A stretch of DNA of 20,456 bases from Pseudomonadota bacterium. GTDB lineage: Bacteria > Pseudomonadota > Alphaproteobacteria > Rhizobiales > Rhizobiaceae. The notes beneath the pieces were generated by a model. It saw only the letters and a program-made list of their open reading frames with translations. It did not search any database and had not been told where the DNA came from. The translations under genes and the position numbers were made by a program. The DNA lies in contig JAEWPB010000113.1 in assembly GCA_023399465.1 (NCBI GenBank), positions 1-20,456 of the forward strand. The letters are read 5' to 3'. Shown piece after piece: positions 10,111-17,435 of this stretch (position 1 is the first letter of the stretch; every line of letters starts with the position of its first letter).

Positions 10111-11106
10111 CTATTTCTCGCTGTCGAGATGTGCGAGCTGGGCGGCGGGATAGCGCGCGCCGGCGGCGGCATCCTTCGGTACGGCCTTCTCGATCTTCGC
10201 CAGATCCTCGGGGGACAACTGGACCTCGAGGGCGCCGAGCGCTTCCTCGAGGCGGTCCCTGCGGCGCGCGCCGACAAGAGGCACGACATCGCTGCCGCGT
10301 GACGCCACCCAGGCAATGGCGATCTGTGCCACCGTCACGCCCTTGGCGTCGGCGACCCCGCGCAAGGCGTCCACGAGTTCGAGGTTCTTCTCGAGGTTTC
10401 CCTTTTGAAAGCGCGGGCTGTAGCCGCGAATGTCACCCTTCGCCACAGGCCGGTCCTTCTGCCAGTGCCCGCTGATCAGTCCGTGCGCGAGAACACCATA
10501 GGCGGTGATCGCGATCCCGAGGTCCCGGCAGGCCGGAAGGATCTCTTTCTCGATGCCGCGGGAAATCAGCGAATACTCGATCTGCAGGTCCGAAATCGGA
10601 TGAACCGCCGCCGCGCGCCGGATCGTGTCGGCGCCGACTTCGGAAAGGCCCACGTGGCGGACATAGCCCGCCTTTATCATCTCGGCGATCGCTCCGACCG
10701 TGTCCTCGATCGGTACGGCTGGATCCAGGCGGGAAGGGCGGTAGATGTCGATGTAGTCGACGTTGAGCCTCTTCAGCGAGTAGGCGAGAAAGTTCCTGAC
10801 CGCGAGCGGACGTGTATCGTAGCCGTTCCAGTTGCCCGCGGGATCGCGCAACCCGCCGAACTTGACGCTGATGATCACCTGGTCGCGATTGCGGCCCCTC
10901 AAGGCCTCGCCGATCAGCATCTCATTATGGCCCATGCCGTAGAAATCGCCGGTATCGATGAGGTTGATGCCCGCGTCGAGCGCCGCGTGAATGGTCGCGA
11001 TGCTTTCGGCACGGTCGGAAGGGCCGTATAAATCGGACATGCCCATGCAGCCAAGCCCGATCTTCGAAACCTCGGGGCCGGTTCTTCCCAAGCGTACGAT
11101 CTTCAT
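10111..11106 (-). CDS. Aldo/keto reductase
   Basis: A 331-residue TIM-barrel NADPH-dependent aldo/keto reductase. It opens with the family strand KIVRLGRTGPEVSKIGLGCM. The catalytic set shows Asp51 and Tyr56 in INLIDTGDFYG, and Lys82 in ISVKFGG. The usual catalytic His is replaced: the segment reads DYIDIYRPSRLDP (about 117-129), with Ser125 where a His is expected. YxPxRLDP variants are found in one AKR subfamily, so this is probably not a defect. The C-terminal cofactor loop reads VVPLVGARRRDRLEEAL. The start has GAGGGAGAAG upstream. It is divergent from the MATE exporter gene and convergent with the metallopeptidase gene. The carbonyl substrate cannot be told. Confidence 0.9.
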   Translation of the reverse strand: MKIVRLGRTGPEVSKIGLGCMGMSDLYGPSDRAESIATIHAALDAGINLIDTGDFYGMGHNEMLIGEALRGRNRDQVIISVKFGGLRDPAGNWNGYDTRPLAVRNFLAYSLKRLNVDYIDIYRPSRLDPAVPIEDTVGAIAEMIKAGYVRHVGLSEVGADTIRRAAAVHPISDLQIEYSLISRGIEKEILPACRDLGIAITAYGVLAHGLISGHWQKDRPVAKGDIRGYSPRFQKGNLEKNLELVDALRGVADAKGVTVAQIAIAWVASRGSDVVPLVGARRRDRLEEALGALEVQLSPEDLAKIEKAVPKDAAAGARYPAAQLAHLDSEK

Positions 11107-11405
11107 TTTGCTTCTCCCTCGATGTCAGCGGGAAAATCTCGAAGCACTCAGCATATTTCGAAGGTCGCGCAAATTTCGGGCAGAGGCGCGCGATTGCGGC
11201 CTGTCGGGAGAGGCGCCGCCCGCCCGGAAGCGCCACGGCGGAGAGGCGGCGCATTGCTGCTGCCTCGATAGTCATCAGTATTTGTGATGGTTTGATGAAA
11301 CTTTAGGCATTTCGATTTTTAGACTGGTGCTTTGGCTGCACTTGAACTAAGCCTCGGTGCCTCCGCCGAGTGCCGACTTGGCCTTTTCTTGTTCGGACAG
11401 CTACG
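11107..11405. other. Divergent intergenic region, aldo/keto reductase / MATE gene
   Basis: 299 bp without a gene. It contains a long-looped inverted repeat, GCGCCGCC (11213-11220) with GGCGGCGC (11245-11252), and an AT-richer stretch (about 11270-11325) that probably holds the MATE promoter, although no good -35/-10 pair stands out. Nothing else is supported. Confidence 0.4.
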
Positions 11406-12809
11406 ATGTTGACGCCTCCCCAGACGCTCGTGCCCGCGCGCGAAGATAATTCGTGGTCAGCGCATATCCGCGCCACGCTCGCGCTCGGCATTCCGTTGAT
11501 CGGGGCGCAACTGGCGCAGCTCGGCATCCACACGACCGACGTGATGATCGTCGGCCGCCTCGGCACCGAGCAGCTGGCGGCGATCGTGCTGGCCGGCCAG
11601 TTCTATTTCACCCTCTTCATTTTCGGTTCCGGCTTTTCGATAGCCGTGGTGCCGATGGTGGCGCAGGCCCTCGGCCGTGGCGATGCCGTGACGATCCGCC
11701 GCTCGCTGCGCATGGGCATGTGGGTCGCAATCGCCTATTCGCTCTTGACCATACCGGTGTTCCTGAATGCCGAGCGCATCCTGGTTGCTGCCGGGCAGGC
11801 GCCCGCCGTCGCGGCACTTGCCGGGGATTACGTGGCTATCGCCCAGTTCAGCCTGTTGCCGGCGCTGCTGTTCGTCGTGCTCCGGGCGCTGGTCAGCGCC
11901 ATCGGCAAGGCGAGCATCATCCTCTACGTCACGATCGCCACGCTGGTGCTCAATGCCATCTTTGCCTATGCCCTGGTTCTCGGCCACCTCGGCTTGCCGG
12001 CAATGGGATTGAACGGCGCGGCCATCGTTTCCGTCGTCGTGCAGACGGCGGGTTTCCTGTTCATCGTCGCCTTCATCCAGGCCCGCGAGGAAACCCGCAA
12101 GTACGAGCTTTTCGTGCGCTTTTGGCGACCCGACTGGAGAGCGCTGTGGGAGGTCCTCCAGCTCGGGGCCCCGATCAGCATCACCGTCCTTGCCGAAACC
12201 AGCCTGTTCACCGGCGCGGCGCTGCTGATGGGCAGCATCGGCACGGTGGAACTGGCCGCGCACGGGATTGCGATGCAATTGACCTCGATCGCATTCATGA
12301 TCCCGCTCGGATTGTCGCAGGCGGCGACGGTCCGCGTCGGCATCGCCCATGGGCGCAACGATTTCAGCAATCTGGTGCGCGCTTCGATCACGGTGATCGT
12401 GATCTCCTCGATGATTTCGCTTGCCGGCGGCATTCTGTTCGCCCTGATGCCGCGCACGCTGAGCAGCCTGTTCATCGATGTCAACGCGCCGGGCGCTGCC
12501 GAGCTGCTGACGATTGCCGGGCATTTCGTCATCGTGGCGGGAGCGTTCCAGCTCGCCGACGGGCTGCAGGCGATCGTCGCCGGTCTGCTGCGCGGACTGA
12601 AGGACGCCCGGGTGCCGATGATCCTGGCGCTGATTTCCTACTGGCCGATCGGCTTCTTCTTTGCCTGGCTTCTGGCGTTCCCGCTGGGCCTCGGCGGCAT
12701 CGGCATCTGGCTCGGCTTCCTGGTCGGGCTCGCCGCCGCTTCGCTGTTTCTCTCGATCCGCTTCTACACCTTGGTAAAGCGCGAGATGCGGCTTGCCCGC
12801 TACTACTGA
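11406..12809 (+). CDS. MATE-family efflux transporter (NorM-like)
   Basis: A 467-residue polytopic inner-membrane protein with two homologous six-helix halves, the MATE arrangement. The first half opens LALGIPLIGAQLAQLGIHTTDVMIVGRLG, continuing EQLAAIVLAGQFYF. The second half opens with the matching LQLGAPISITVLAETSLFTGAALLMGSIG and ELAAHGIAMQL. These carriers export cationic drugs, dyes or metabolites using Na+ or H+ gradients. The ATG at 11406 is preferred. A GTG at 11370 would add 12 residues, and neither start has a strong ribosome site, so the exact N-terminus is uncertain. The substrate is unknown; it is a stand-alone gene ending in a terminator shared with carA. Confidence 0.9.
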   Translation: MLTPPQTLVPAREDNSWSAHIRATLALGIPLIGAQLAQLGIHTTDVMIVGRLGTEQLAAIVLAGQFYFTLFIFGSGFSIAVVPMVAQALGRGDAVTIRRSLRMGMWVAIAYSLLTIPVFLNAERILVAAGQAPAVAALAGDYVAIAQFSLLPALLFVVLRALVSAIGKASIILYVTIATLVLNAIFAYALVLGHLGLPAMGLNGAAIVSVVVQTAGFLFIVAFIQAREETRKYELFVRFWRPDWRALWEVLQLGAPISITVLAETSLFTGAALLMGSIGTVELAAHGIAMQLTSIAFMIPLGLSQAATVRVGIAHGRNDFSNLVRASITVIVISSMISLAGGILFALMPRTLSSLFIDVNAPGAAELLTIAGHFVIVAGAFQLADGLQAIVAGLLRGLKDARVPMILALISYWPIGFFFAWLLAFPLGLGGIGIWLGFLVGLAAASLFLSIRFYTLVKREMRLARYY

Positions 12810-12902
12810 CGGTTCCTGCGGTGTCCGGTGGGGATGGCGTCACGCGGCCCCGAGTGCCCGTGCGCAGGCATCATATCAATTGTCTCTCAGGCATGGACAT
12901 GA

Positions 12903-12926
12903 AAAAGCCCGGCGAACCGGGCTTTT
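12903..12926. terminator. Bidirectional terminator between the MATE gene and carA
   Basis: AAAAGCCCGG - CGAA - CCGGGCTTTT is a perfect 10-bp stem with a tetraloop, flanked by A-run and T-run so that it terminates in both directions. It is 21 bp past the carA stop on the minus strand and about 93 bp past the MATE stop. Confidence 0.93.
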
Positions 12927-12947
12927 AAACTCTTGTCTTTGATCGGT

Positions 12948-14153
12948 TCAGCGTTCCGCCAGCAGCGGCTCGCCCTTCTTCTCGCGCACCAGATTGACGA
13001 AGCGGCGGAAGAGGTAGTGGCTGTCCTGCGGACCCGGCGAGGCTTCCGGGTGATGCTGTACCGAGAACACCGGCTTGCCGGTAACGCGCAGGCCGCAATT
13101 GGTGCCGTCGAACAGCGAAACGTGAGTCTCCTCGACGCCATCGGGCAGCGACTTCGAGTCGACCGCGAAGCCATGGTTCATCGATACGATCTCGACCTTG
13201 CCGGTGGTGTAGTCCTTGACCGGGTGGTTGGCGCCGTGATGGCCCTGGTGCATCTTGGCGGTGGTGCCGCCGAGTGCAAGCGCGAGAATCTGGTGGCCGA
13301 GGCAGATGCCGAAGATCGGCAGGCCGGTCTCGATCAGCTTGCGGATAACCGGAACGGCATAGGTACCGGTCGCGGCCGGATCGCCGGGGCCGTTCGACAG
13401 GAAAATGCCGTCGGGGTTCTGGGCGAGGACTTCTTCGGCGCTTGCGGTCGCCGGCATGACGGTGACCTTGCAGCCGAGGCCGGCGAAGAGGCGCAGGATG
13501 TTGCGCTTGACGCCGAAGTCGAGGGCGACGATGTGGTACTTGACGTCGCCGTCGGCGAGGTCGTCATAGCCTTCGTTCCACACCCACGGCTTTTCGTCCC
13601 AGTGGCTCGACTGGCCGGAGGAAGCGACCTTGGCGAGGTCGAGGCCTTCGAGGCCGCTCCATGCCTTGGCTTCGGCCTTCAGCGTGTCGATGTCGAAGAC
13701 GCCGTTCGGGTCATGGGCGATGACAGCGTTCGGCATGCCGTTGTCGCGGATCCAGGCGGTCAGCGCGCGGGTATCGATACCGCACATGCCGATGATGCCG
13801 CGGGCCTTCAGCCACTGGTCGAGGTGCTTGGCGGCGCGGAAGTTCGACGGGTCGGTGATGTCGGCCTTGAAGATGACGCCGACTGCGCCGTGGCGGGCGG
13901 CCGGCGTCAGGTCTTCGATATCTTCGTCATTGGCGCCGATATTGCCGATATGCGGGAAGGTGAAGGTAACGATCTGGTCGAGGTAGGAGGGATCGGTGAG
14001 GATCTCCTGGTAGCCGGTCAGGGCGGTATTGAAGCAGACTTCGGCCTGGACCTTGCCGGTCGCGCCGATGCCCTTGCCTTCAATCACGGTGCCATCGGCC
14101 AGAACGAGCATGGCGGTGGGCTTTTCGGTGGTCCATGGGAGCGTTGCGGTCAT
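12948..14153 (-). CDS. carA: Carbamoyl-phosphate synthase, small (glutaminase) subunit
   Basis: The 401-residue subunit hydrolyses glutamine and passes ammonia to CarB. The N-terminal CPSase_sm domain (about 12-145) contains EVCFNTALTGYQEILTDPSY and GMCGIDTRALT. The C-terminal class I glutamine amidotransferase domain (about 205-395) carries the nucleophile Cys284 in FGICLGHQILALALGG and the His368/Glu370 pair in VQHHPEASPGP. SNGPGDP (263-269) is also conserved. The start at 14153 (MTATLPWTTEKPTAM) fits the family N-terminus and is preceded by GGGATAGAG rather than a standard ribosome site. It is divergent from the YqeY gene and about 4.8 kb from carB on the same strand, so the two subunits are made from separate transcripts. 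Confidence 0.97.
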   Translation of the reverse strand: MTATLPWTTEKPTAMLVLADGTVIEGKGIGATGKVQAEVCFNTALTGYQEILTDPSYLDQIVTFTFPHIGNIGANDEDIEDLTPAARHGAVGVIFKADITDPSNFRAAKHLDQWLKARGIIGMCGIDTRALTAWIRDNGMPNAVIAHDPNGVFDIDTLKAEAKAWSGLEGLDLAKVASSGQSSHWDEKPWVWNEGYDDLADGDVKYHIVALDFGVKRNILRLFAGLGCKVTVMPATASAEEVLAQNPDGIFLSNGPGDPAATGTYAVPVIRKLIETGLPIFGICLGHQILALALGGTTAKMHQGHHGANHPVKDYTTGKVEIVSMNHGFAVDSKSLPDGVEETHVSLFDGTNCGLRVTGKPVFSVQHHPEASPGPQDSHYLFRRFVNLVREKKGEPLLAER

Positions 14154-14168
14154 CTCTATCCCGTTTCC
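14154..14168 (-). promoter_or_regulatory. carA pre-start element shared with carB
   Basis: On the minus strand GGAAACGGGATAGAG directly abuts the carA ATG; carB has GGAAAAACGGATAGAGATC in the same place. The GGGA could serve as a weak ribosome site. Its 5' part is also the 3' arm of the leader stem described separately. Confidence 0.5.
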
Positions 14169-14203
14169 GGCTGCAGCGCCCTCCGCCCCTGTAAGCGGAA
14201 ACG
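14162..14203 (-). promoter_or_regulatory. carA leader stem covering the translation start region
   Basis: On the minus strand CGTTTCCG (14203-14196) is the exact complement of CGGAAACG (14169-14162), an 8-bp stem with a 26-nt loop ending 8 nt before the ATG. A competing small stem, CCGC with GCGG inside the loop region, shares bases with the 5' arm. Two mutually exclusive folds next to a start codon suggest translational control. Confidence 0.45.
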
Positions 14204-14286
14204 CCGGCCTTTTTCTTTCGCAGACGAGGGCGCGCGATGGCGGTCGCGGTCAAGGGCCCTGATGTCGATTTTCGTGCAGGTGACGG

Positions 14287-14315
14287 TAAATAGCCAATAG
14301 CGGTCGTGCGGTCAA
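14287..14315 (-). promoter_or_regulatory. carA promoter (housekeeping sigma)
   Basis: On the minus strand TTGACC (14315-14310), a 17-bp spacer and TATTTA (14292-14287) form a good alphaproteobacterial promoter. The expected start near 14280 gives a carA leader of about 125 nt. Confidence 0.6.
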
Positions 14316-14502
14316 TTGCAGTCAGCGCAATGCAGGCGCGCAATTGCGGGATTTCCCGCCCTTTCTTCGCAGCGCGCGCCAAGCCGGGCGGGCGGAAATT
14401 CGATTTCGGTTTTCATGGGTTATGGGGTATGACAGCCACGAACGAAGACAGGGGGATGACCGCCGCGAACAAGGCGCATATGCATTCCCGAAGGAGAAGA
14501 AG

Positions 14503-14952
14503 ATGCGTGACAAGCTTGCCAATGCCCTCAAGGAAGCGCTGAAGAGCAAGGACACCGTGCGGACCTCGACGATCCGTCTGGCCCAGGCGGCGATCAAGGA
14601 CCGCGACATTGCCAATCGCGGCGCCGGCAAGGATCCGGTCAGCGACGACGATATCCTGCAGATCTTCGCCAAGATGATCAAGCAGCGCGAGGAATCCGCC
14701 AAGATCTACGACGATGCCGGCCGCGCCGAACTCGCCGATCAGGAGCGGCGGGAAATCGAGGTGCTCAAGTCCTTCATGCCCGAGCAGTTGTCCGACGAGA
14801 AGGTGCGCGAGATCTGCGCTGCGGTGATCCCCGAGATCGGCGCACAGGGGCTTCGCGACATGGGCAAGGTCATAGCAACGCTGAAGGAACGTTACGCCGG
14901 GCAGATGGATTTCGCCAAGGCTTCCGGCGTCGTCAAGGAATTGCTGAAGTAA
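14503..14952 (+). CDS. GatB/YqeY domain-containing protein
   Basis: A 149-residue soluble, mostly helical protein of the YqeY family, homologous to the tRNA-binding tail domain of the GatB amidotransferase subunit. Typical segments are LKEALKSKDTVRTSTIRLAQ near the start, DDDILQIFAKMIKQREES in the middle, EIEVLKSFMPEQLSDEKV, and the closing MGKVIATLKERYAGQMDF with ASGVVKELLK. YqeY genes often lie beside dnaG and rpoD, as here. A role in tRNA-dependent amidation or tRNA binding is inferred from the GatB homology and is not proven. The start at 14503 (MRDKLANALKEAL) follows AAGGAGAAG. Confidence 0.92.
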   Translation: MRDKLANALKEALKSKDTVRTSTIRLAQAAIKDRDIANRGAGKDPVSDDDILQIFAKMIKQREESAKIYDDAGRAELADQERREIEVLKSFMPEQLSDEKVREICAAVIPEIGAQGLRDMGKVIATLKERYAGQMDFAKASGVVKELLK

Positions 14953-14971
14953 CGCGATTGAAAAGCAAAGA

Positions 14972-14998
14972 GAGGCAGGAGGATATGACTCCTGCCTC
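14972..14998 (+). terminator. Hairpin after the YqeY gene
   Basis: GAGGCAGGAG (14972-14981) and CTCCTGCCTC (14989-14998) make a perfect 10-bp stem with a 7-nt loop, 20 bp after the stop codon. There is no T-run after it, so it may protect the 3' end or end transcription inefficiently. Confidence 0.55.
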
Positions 14999-15148
14999 CA
15001 GGCCGATCTACCGTTGGGGGAGGGCTTCCGTTCGCGGTAGTACGCAGCAAATCAGGTAATCTGGTGCGGCATTGCTGTCTTGTTGTTTCGACAGCTCTTG
15101 CAGGTCCAGGCCGGCACTTGCGAAACTAGTGAAAATTGCCCGCCTGTT

Positions 15149-15203
15149 CAAATTACAAAAAAATAATATTCGCCTTGTCTTGCGGTGCGCGGATTCGTCA
15201 TTA
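15149..15203 (+). promoter_or_regulatory. Candidate dnaG promoter with UP-like element and GANTC in the spacer
   Basis: TTGTCT (15175-15180), a 17-bp spacer and TCATTA (15198-15203) resemble a rhizobial promoter; the -10 is weak. Directly upstream is an AT-rich stretch (15149-15170, including ACAAAAAAATAATATT) in the place of an UP element. GATTC (15192-15196), a CcrM methylation site, lies between -35 and -10. A second weak candidate is TTGCGC-N17-TATGGA (15249-15277). Confidence 0.4.
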
Positions 15204-15336
15204 GAGCCCTCCGGGCAGGGGAAAAGCCCGGCTGGGTGCGGTCGATATTTGCGCATTGGCGCAGGACCGATTATGGATGGCCCGACGCCCTCCGCACTGT
15301 AGGACCATGGCGAAACGGGCCGAACCGGGATCTTGT

Positions 15337-17334
15337 ATGCGTTTTTCACCTTCCTTCCTCGACGAGATACGCGACCGCGTGCCGATATCGGACGTGATCG
15401 GCCGACGCGTGACCTGGGACAGGAAGAAGACCAACGCCCCGCGCGGTGACTTCTGGGCCTGCTGCCCGTTCCACGGCGAAAAGTCGCCGAGCTTCCATTG
15501 CGAGGATCGCAAGGGCCGCTACCACTGCTTCGGCTGCGGGGTGACCGGCGATCACTTCCGCTTCCTCACCGACCTCGAGGGGCTGAGCTTCCCGGAAGCG
15601 GTGCAGCAGATCGCCGACATGGCGGGCGTTGCCCTGCCGCAACCCGATCCGCAGGCGCAGCGCCGCGAACGCGAGCGCACCTCGCTGCTCGACGTGATGG
15701 AGATGGCGACGCAGTTCTTCCAGGATCAGCTGCAGACGGCGAACGGCGCCAGGGCGCGCGCCTATCTGCGCGACCGTGGCCTGAGTGGCCGTACCATCGA
15801 GACGTTCCGGCTCGGCTATGCCCCGGAAAGTCGCAATGCCCTCAAGGAGCATCTGGCGGCCAAGGGCGTGCCCAGGGAGCAGATCGAGGCCTGCGGTCTG
15901 GTGCGCTTCGGTGAGGGCATCGCGGTGTCCTATGACTATTTCCGCGACCGCATCATGTTTCCGATCCTGTCGTCGCGGGAAAAGGTGATCGCCTTCGGCG
16001 GGCGGGCCATGGCGCCGGATGCTCCGGCGAAATACATGAACTCGCCCGAGACCGAGCTCTTCCACAAGGGCAACGTGCTCTACAACTTTGCTCGTGCCCG
16101 GCGTGCCATGTCGGGTGCCGACGGCGCCGGCACGATCATTGCCGTCGAAGGCTATATGGATGTGATCGCGCTCCATCAGGCCGGTGTCGAGAATGCCGTG
16201 GCACCGCTCGGGACGGCGCTGACCGAAAACCAGCTCGAACTTTTGTGGAAACTGACCACCATCCCGGTTCTCTGTTTCGATGGCGACGGTGCCGGCATCC
16301 GTGCGGCCAATCGCGCCGTCGATCTGGCGCTTCCGCATCTCAAGCCCGGCCGCTCGCTGCGCTTTGCACTGCTGCCCGACGGCAAGGACCCCGACGATCT
16401 GGTGCGCCACGAAGGGCGCGCGCCGTTCGATGCGGTGCTCGCGCAGGCGCGGCCGCTTTCGGACATGGTCTGGTCGCGCGAGGCAAATGCCGGGATCTTC
16501 GAAACGCCTGAAAGCCGCGCCGAGCTCGAAGCCAAGCTCAAGCAGGTGATCTCGGTGATTGCCGACGAGAATGTCCGCCGGCATTACCAACAGGACGTTC
16601 GCGACCGTCTGAATGCCTTTCTGCAGGGAAAGTCGCCGCAGCGCGATGGCGGCGGCGGGCGCGGACGGTTCGAGCACGGCGGCAAGGGCAGTGGCGGCCG
16701 GCCCGGTGCTTCCCAGGGGCCGCGGGCCGCCGGTACGGGGACGGTTTCCGATCGCCTGGTGCGCTCCGGCCTGGTCAAGGGCTATCAGGACCAGCCGGCG
16801 CTGCGCGAAAGCGTGCTGGCGCTGACCATCGTCAACCACCCGCAGTTGCTGCGCGAGGAGTATGACGAGATCGCCGCGATCGATTACGATCATCGTGACC
16901 TCCAGCGGCTGTGGTCGGCGCTGCTTGCCGCGACTGCCGCCGCCGGGCCCAATTTCTCCCGTGAATACCTGCTCGAGCAGCTCGAGGCGCAGGGTTTCGA
17001 GCCGCTGCTGAAAAGCCTCGACCAGCAGATCCGCAATGCGCGCCTCTGGCCGGCGACGGAAGATGCCGCACCCGAGGATGCCCGCGAGATGTATCGCCAG
17101 ACGCTGTCGCTGCACAAGCGCACGAGGGCGCTGCGCTGGCAGAAGATCGAACTCGAGCGCGAAGTTGCCGAGGCGACCGAAGCCGAGGACGGCGAGCGCA
17201 TCGGCCACGTGCTCCGGGTGCTGCAGGAAGTGCAGCTGGAAATCATCCGGATGGAGAACCAGGAAGCGATCGTCGAGGGCTTCGGCGTGCTTTCCGGCCG
17301 AGTCAAGGGACCGGCGTTCACCCGCAGCACCTGA
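15337..17334 (+). CDS. dnaG: DNA primase
   Basis: A 665-residue replicative primase that makes RNA primers at the fork with DnaB helicase. The N-terminal CHC2 zinc domain has C43-x2-H46-x17-C64-x2-C67 in CCPFHGEKSPSFHC...YHCFGCG. The catalytic core and TOPRIM domain show YFRDRIMFPI, FGGRAM, IAVEGYMDVIAL and FDGDGAG, with the acidic metal ligands. A Gly/Arg-rich linker (about 428-465) joins the core to the C-terminal helicase-binding region. The start at 15337 (MRFSPSFLDEIRDRVP) matches the usual rhizobial DnaG N-terminus but lacks a good ribosome site. An in-frame ATG at 15307 has TAGGACC before it and would add 10 residues. The gene is followed by kbl and tdh before rpoD. Confidence 0.97.
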   Translation: MRFSPSFLDEIRDRVPISDVIGRRVTWDRKKTNAPRGDFWACCPFHGEKSPSFHCEDRKGRYHCFGCGVTGDHFRFLTDLEGLSFPEAVQQIADMAGVALPQPDPQAQRRERERTSLLDVMEMATQFFQDQLQTANGARARAYLRDRGLSGRTIETFRLGYAPESRNALKEHLAAKGVPREQIEACGLVRFGEGIAVSYDYFRDRIMFPILSSREKVIAFGGRAMAPDAPAKYMNSPETELFHKGNVLYNFARARRAMSGADGAGTIIAVEGYMDVIALHQAGVENAVAPLGTALTENQLELLWKLTTIPVLCFDGDGAGIRAANRAVDLALPHLKPGRSLRFALLPDGKDPDDLVRHEGRAPFDAVLAQARPLSDMVWSREANAGIFETPESRAELEAKLKQVISVIADENVRRHYQQDVRDRLNAFLQGKSPQRDGGGGRGRFEHGGKGSGGRPGASQGPRAAGTGTVSDRLVRSGLVKGYQDQPALRESVLALTIVNHPQLLREEYDEIAAIDYDHRDLQRLWSALLAATAAAGPNFSREYLLEQLEAQGFEPLLKSLDQQIRNARLWPATEDAAPEDAREMYRQTLSLHKRTRALRWQKIELEREVAEATEAEDGERIGHVLRVLQEVQLEIIRMENQEAIVEGFGVLSGRVKGPAFTRST

Positions 17335-17349
17335 TCCGTGACCGGTATT

Positions 17350-17364
17350 GCCCGGCCGCCGGGC
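17350..17364 (+). terminator. Hairpin between dnaG and kbl (weak terminator candidate)
   Basis: GCCCGG-CCG-CCGGGC is a compact 6-bp stem 15 bp after the dnaG stop. No T-run follows, so dnaG and kbl may be partly uncoupled at most. Confidence 0.35.
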
Positions 17365-17435
17365 TCGTGCCAACATCGGCATTCTCGGGCGGCGTCGTGC
17401 GTCGGCCCCGCAGGATTTCGAAAGAAGGCGGTGTC

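Larger units (their letters stand above)
14154..14502. other. Divergent intergenic region carA / yqeY-like gene
   Basis: 349 bp with no gene. Besides the carA promoter and leader it contains the inverted repeat GCGGGA-TT-TCCCGC (14346-14359), which lies about 145 bp before the YqeY start and about 31 bp upstream of the carA -35. It also contains two direct copies of CAATTGC (14313-14319 and 14341-14347), the first overlapping the carA -35. These could be operators; none is a motif I can name. Confidence 0.45.
14953..15336. other. Intergenic region YqeY gene / dnaG
   Basis: 384 bp; no convincing gene on either strand. It contains the YqeY hairpin, a small stem GCTGTC / GACAGC (15074-15095), a marked AT-rich run in otherwise GC-rich DNA (15149-15170), a promoter candidate beside it, and a stem CCGGGC / GCCCGG (15211-15231) that would lie at the start of the dnaG leader. 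A small RNA cannot be excluded. Confidence 0.5.

Noticed and set aside
15008..15349. A 113-codon minus-strand frame between the YqeY gene and dnaG
   Set aside because: It has no ribosome site or recognisable sequence and overlaps the dnaG start and promoter candidate.
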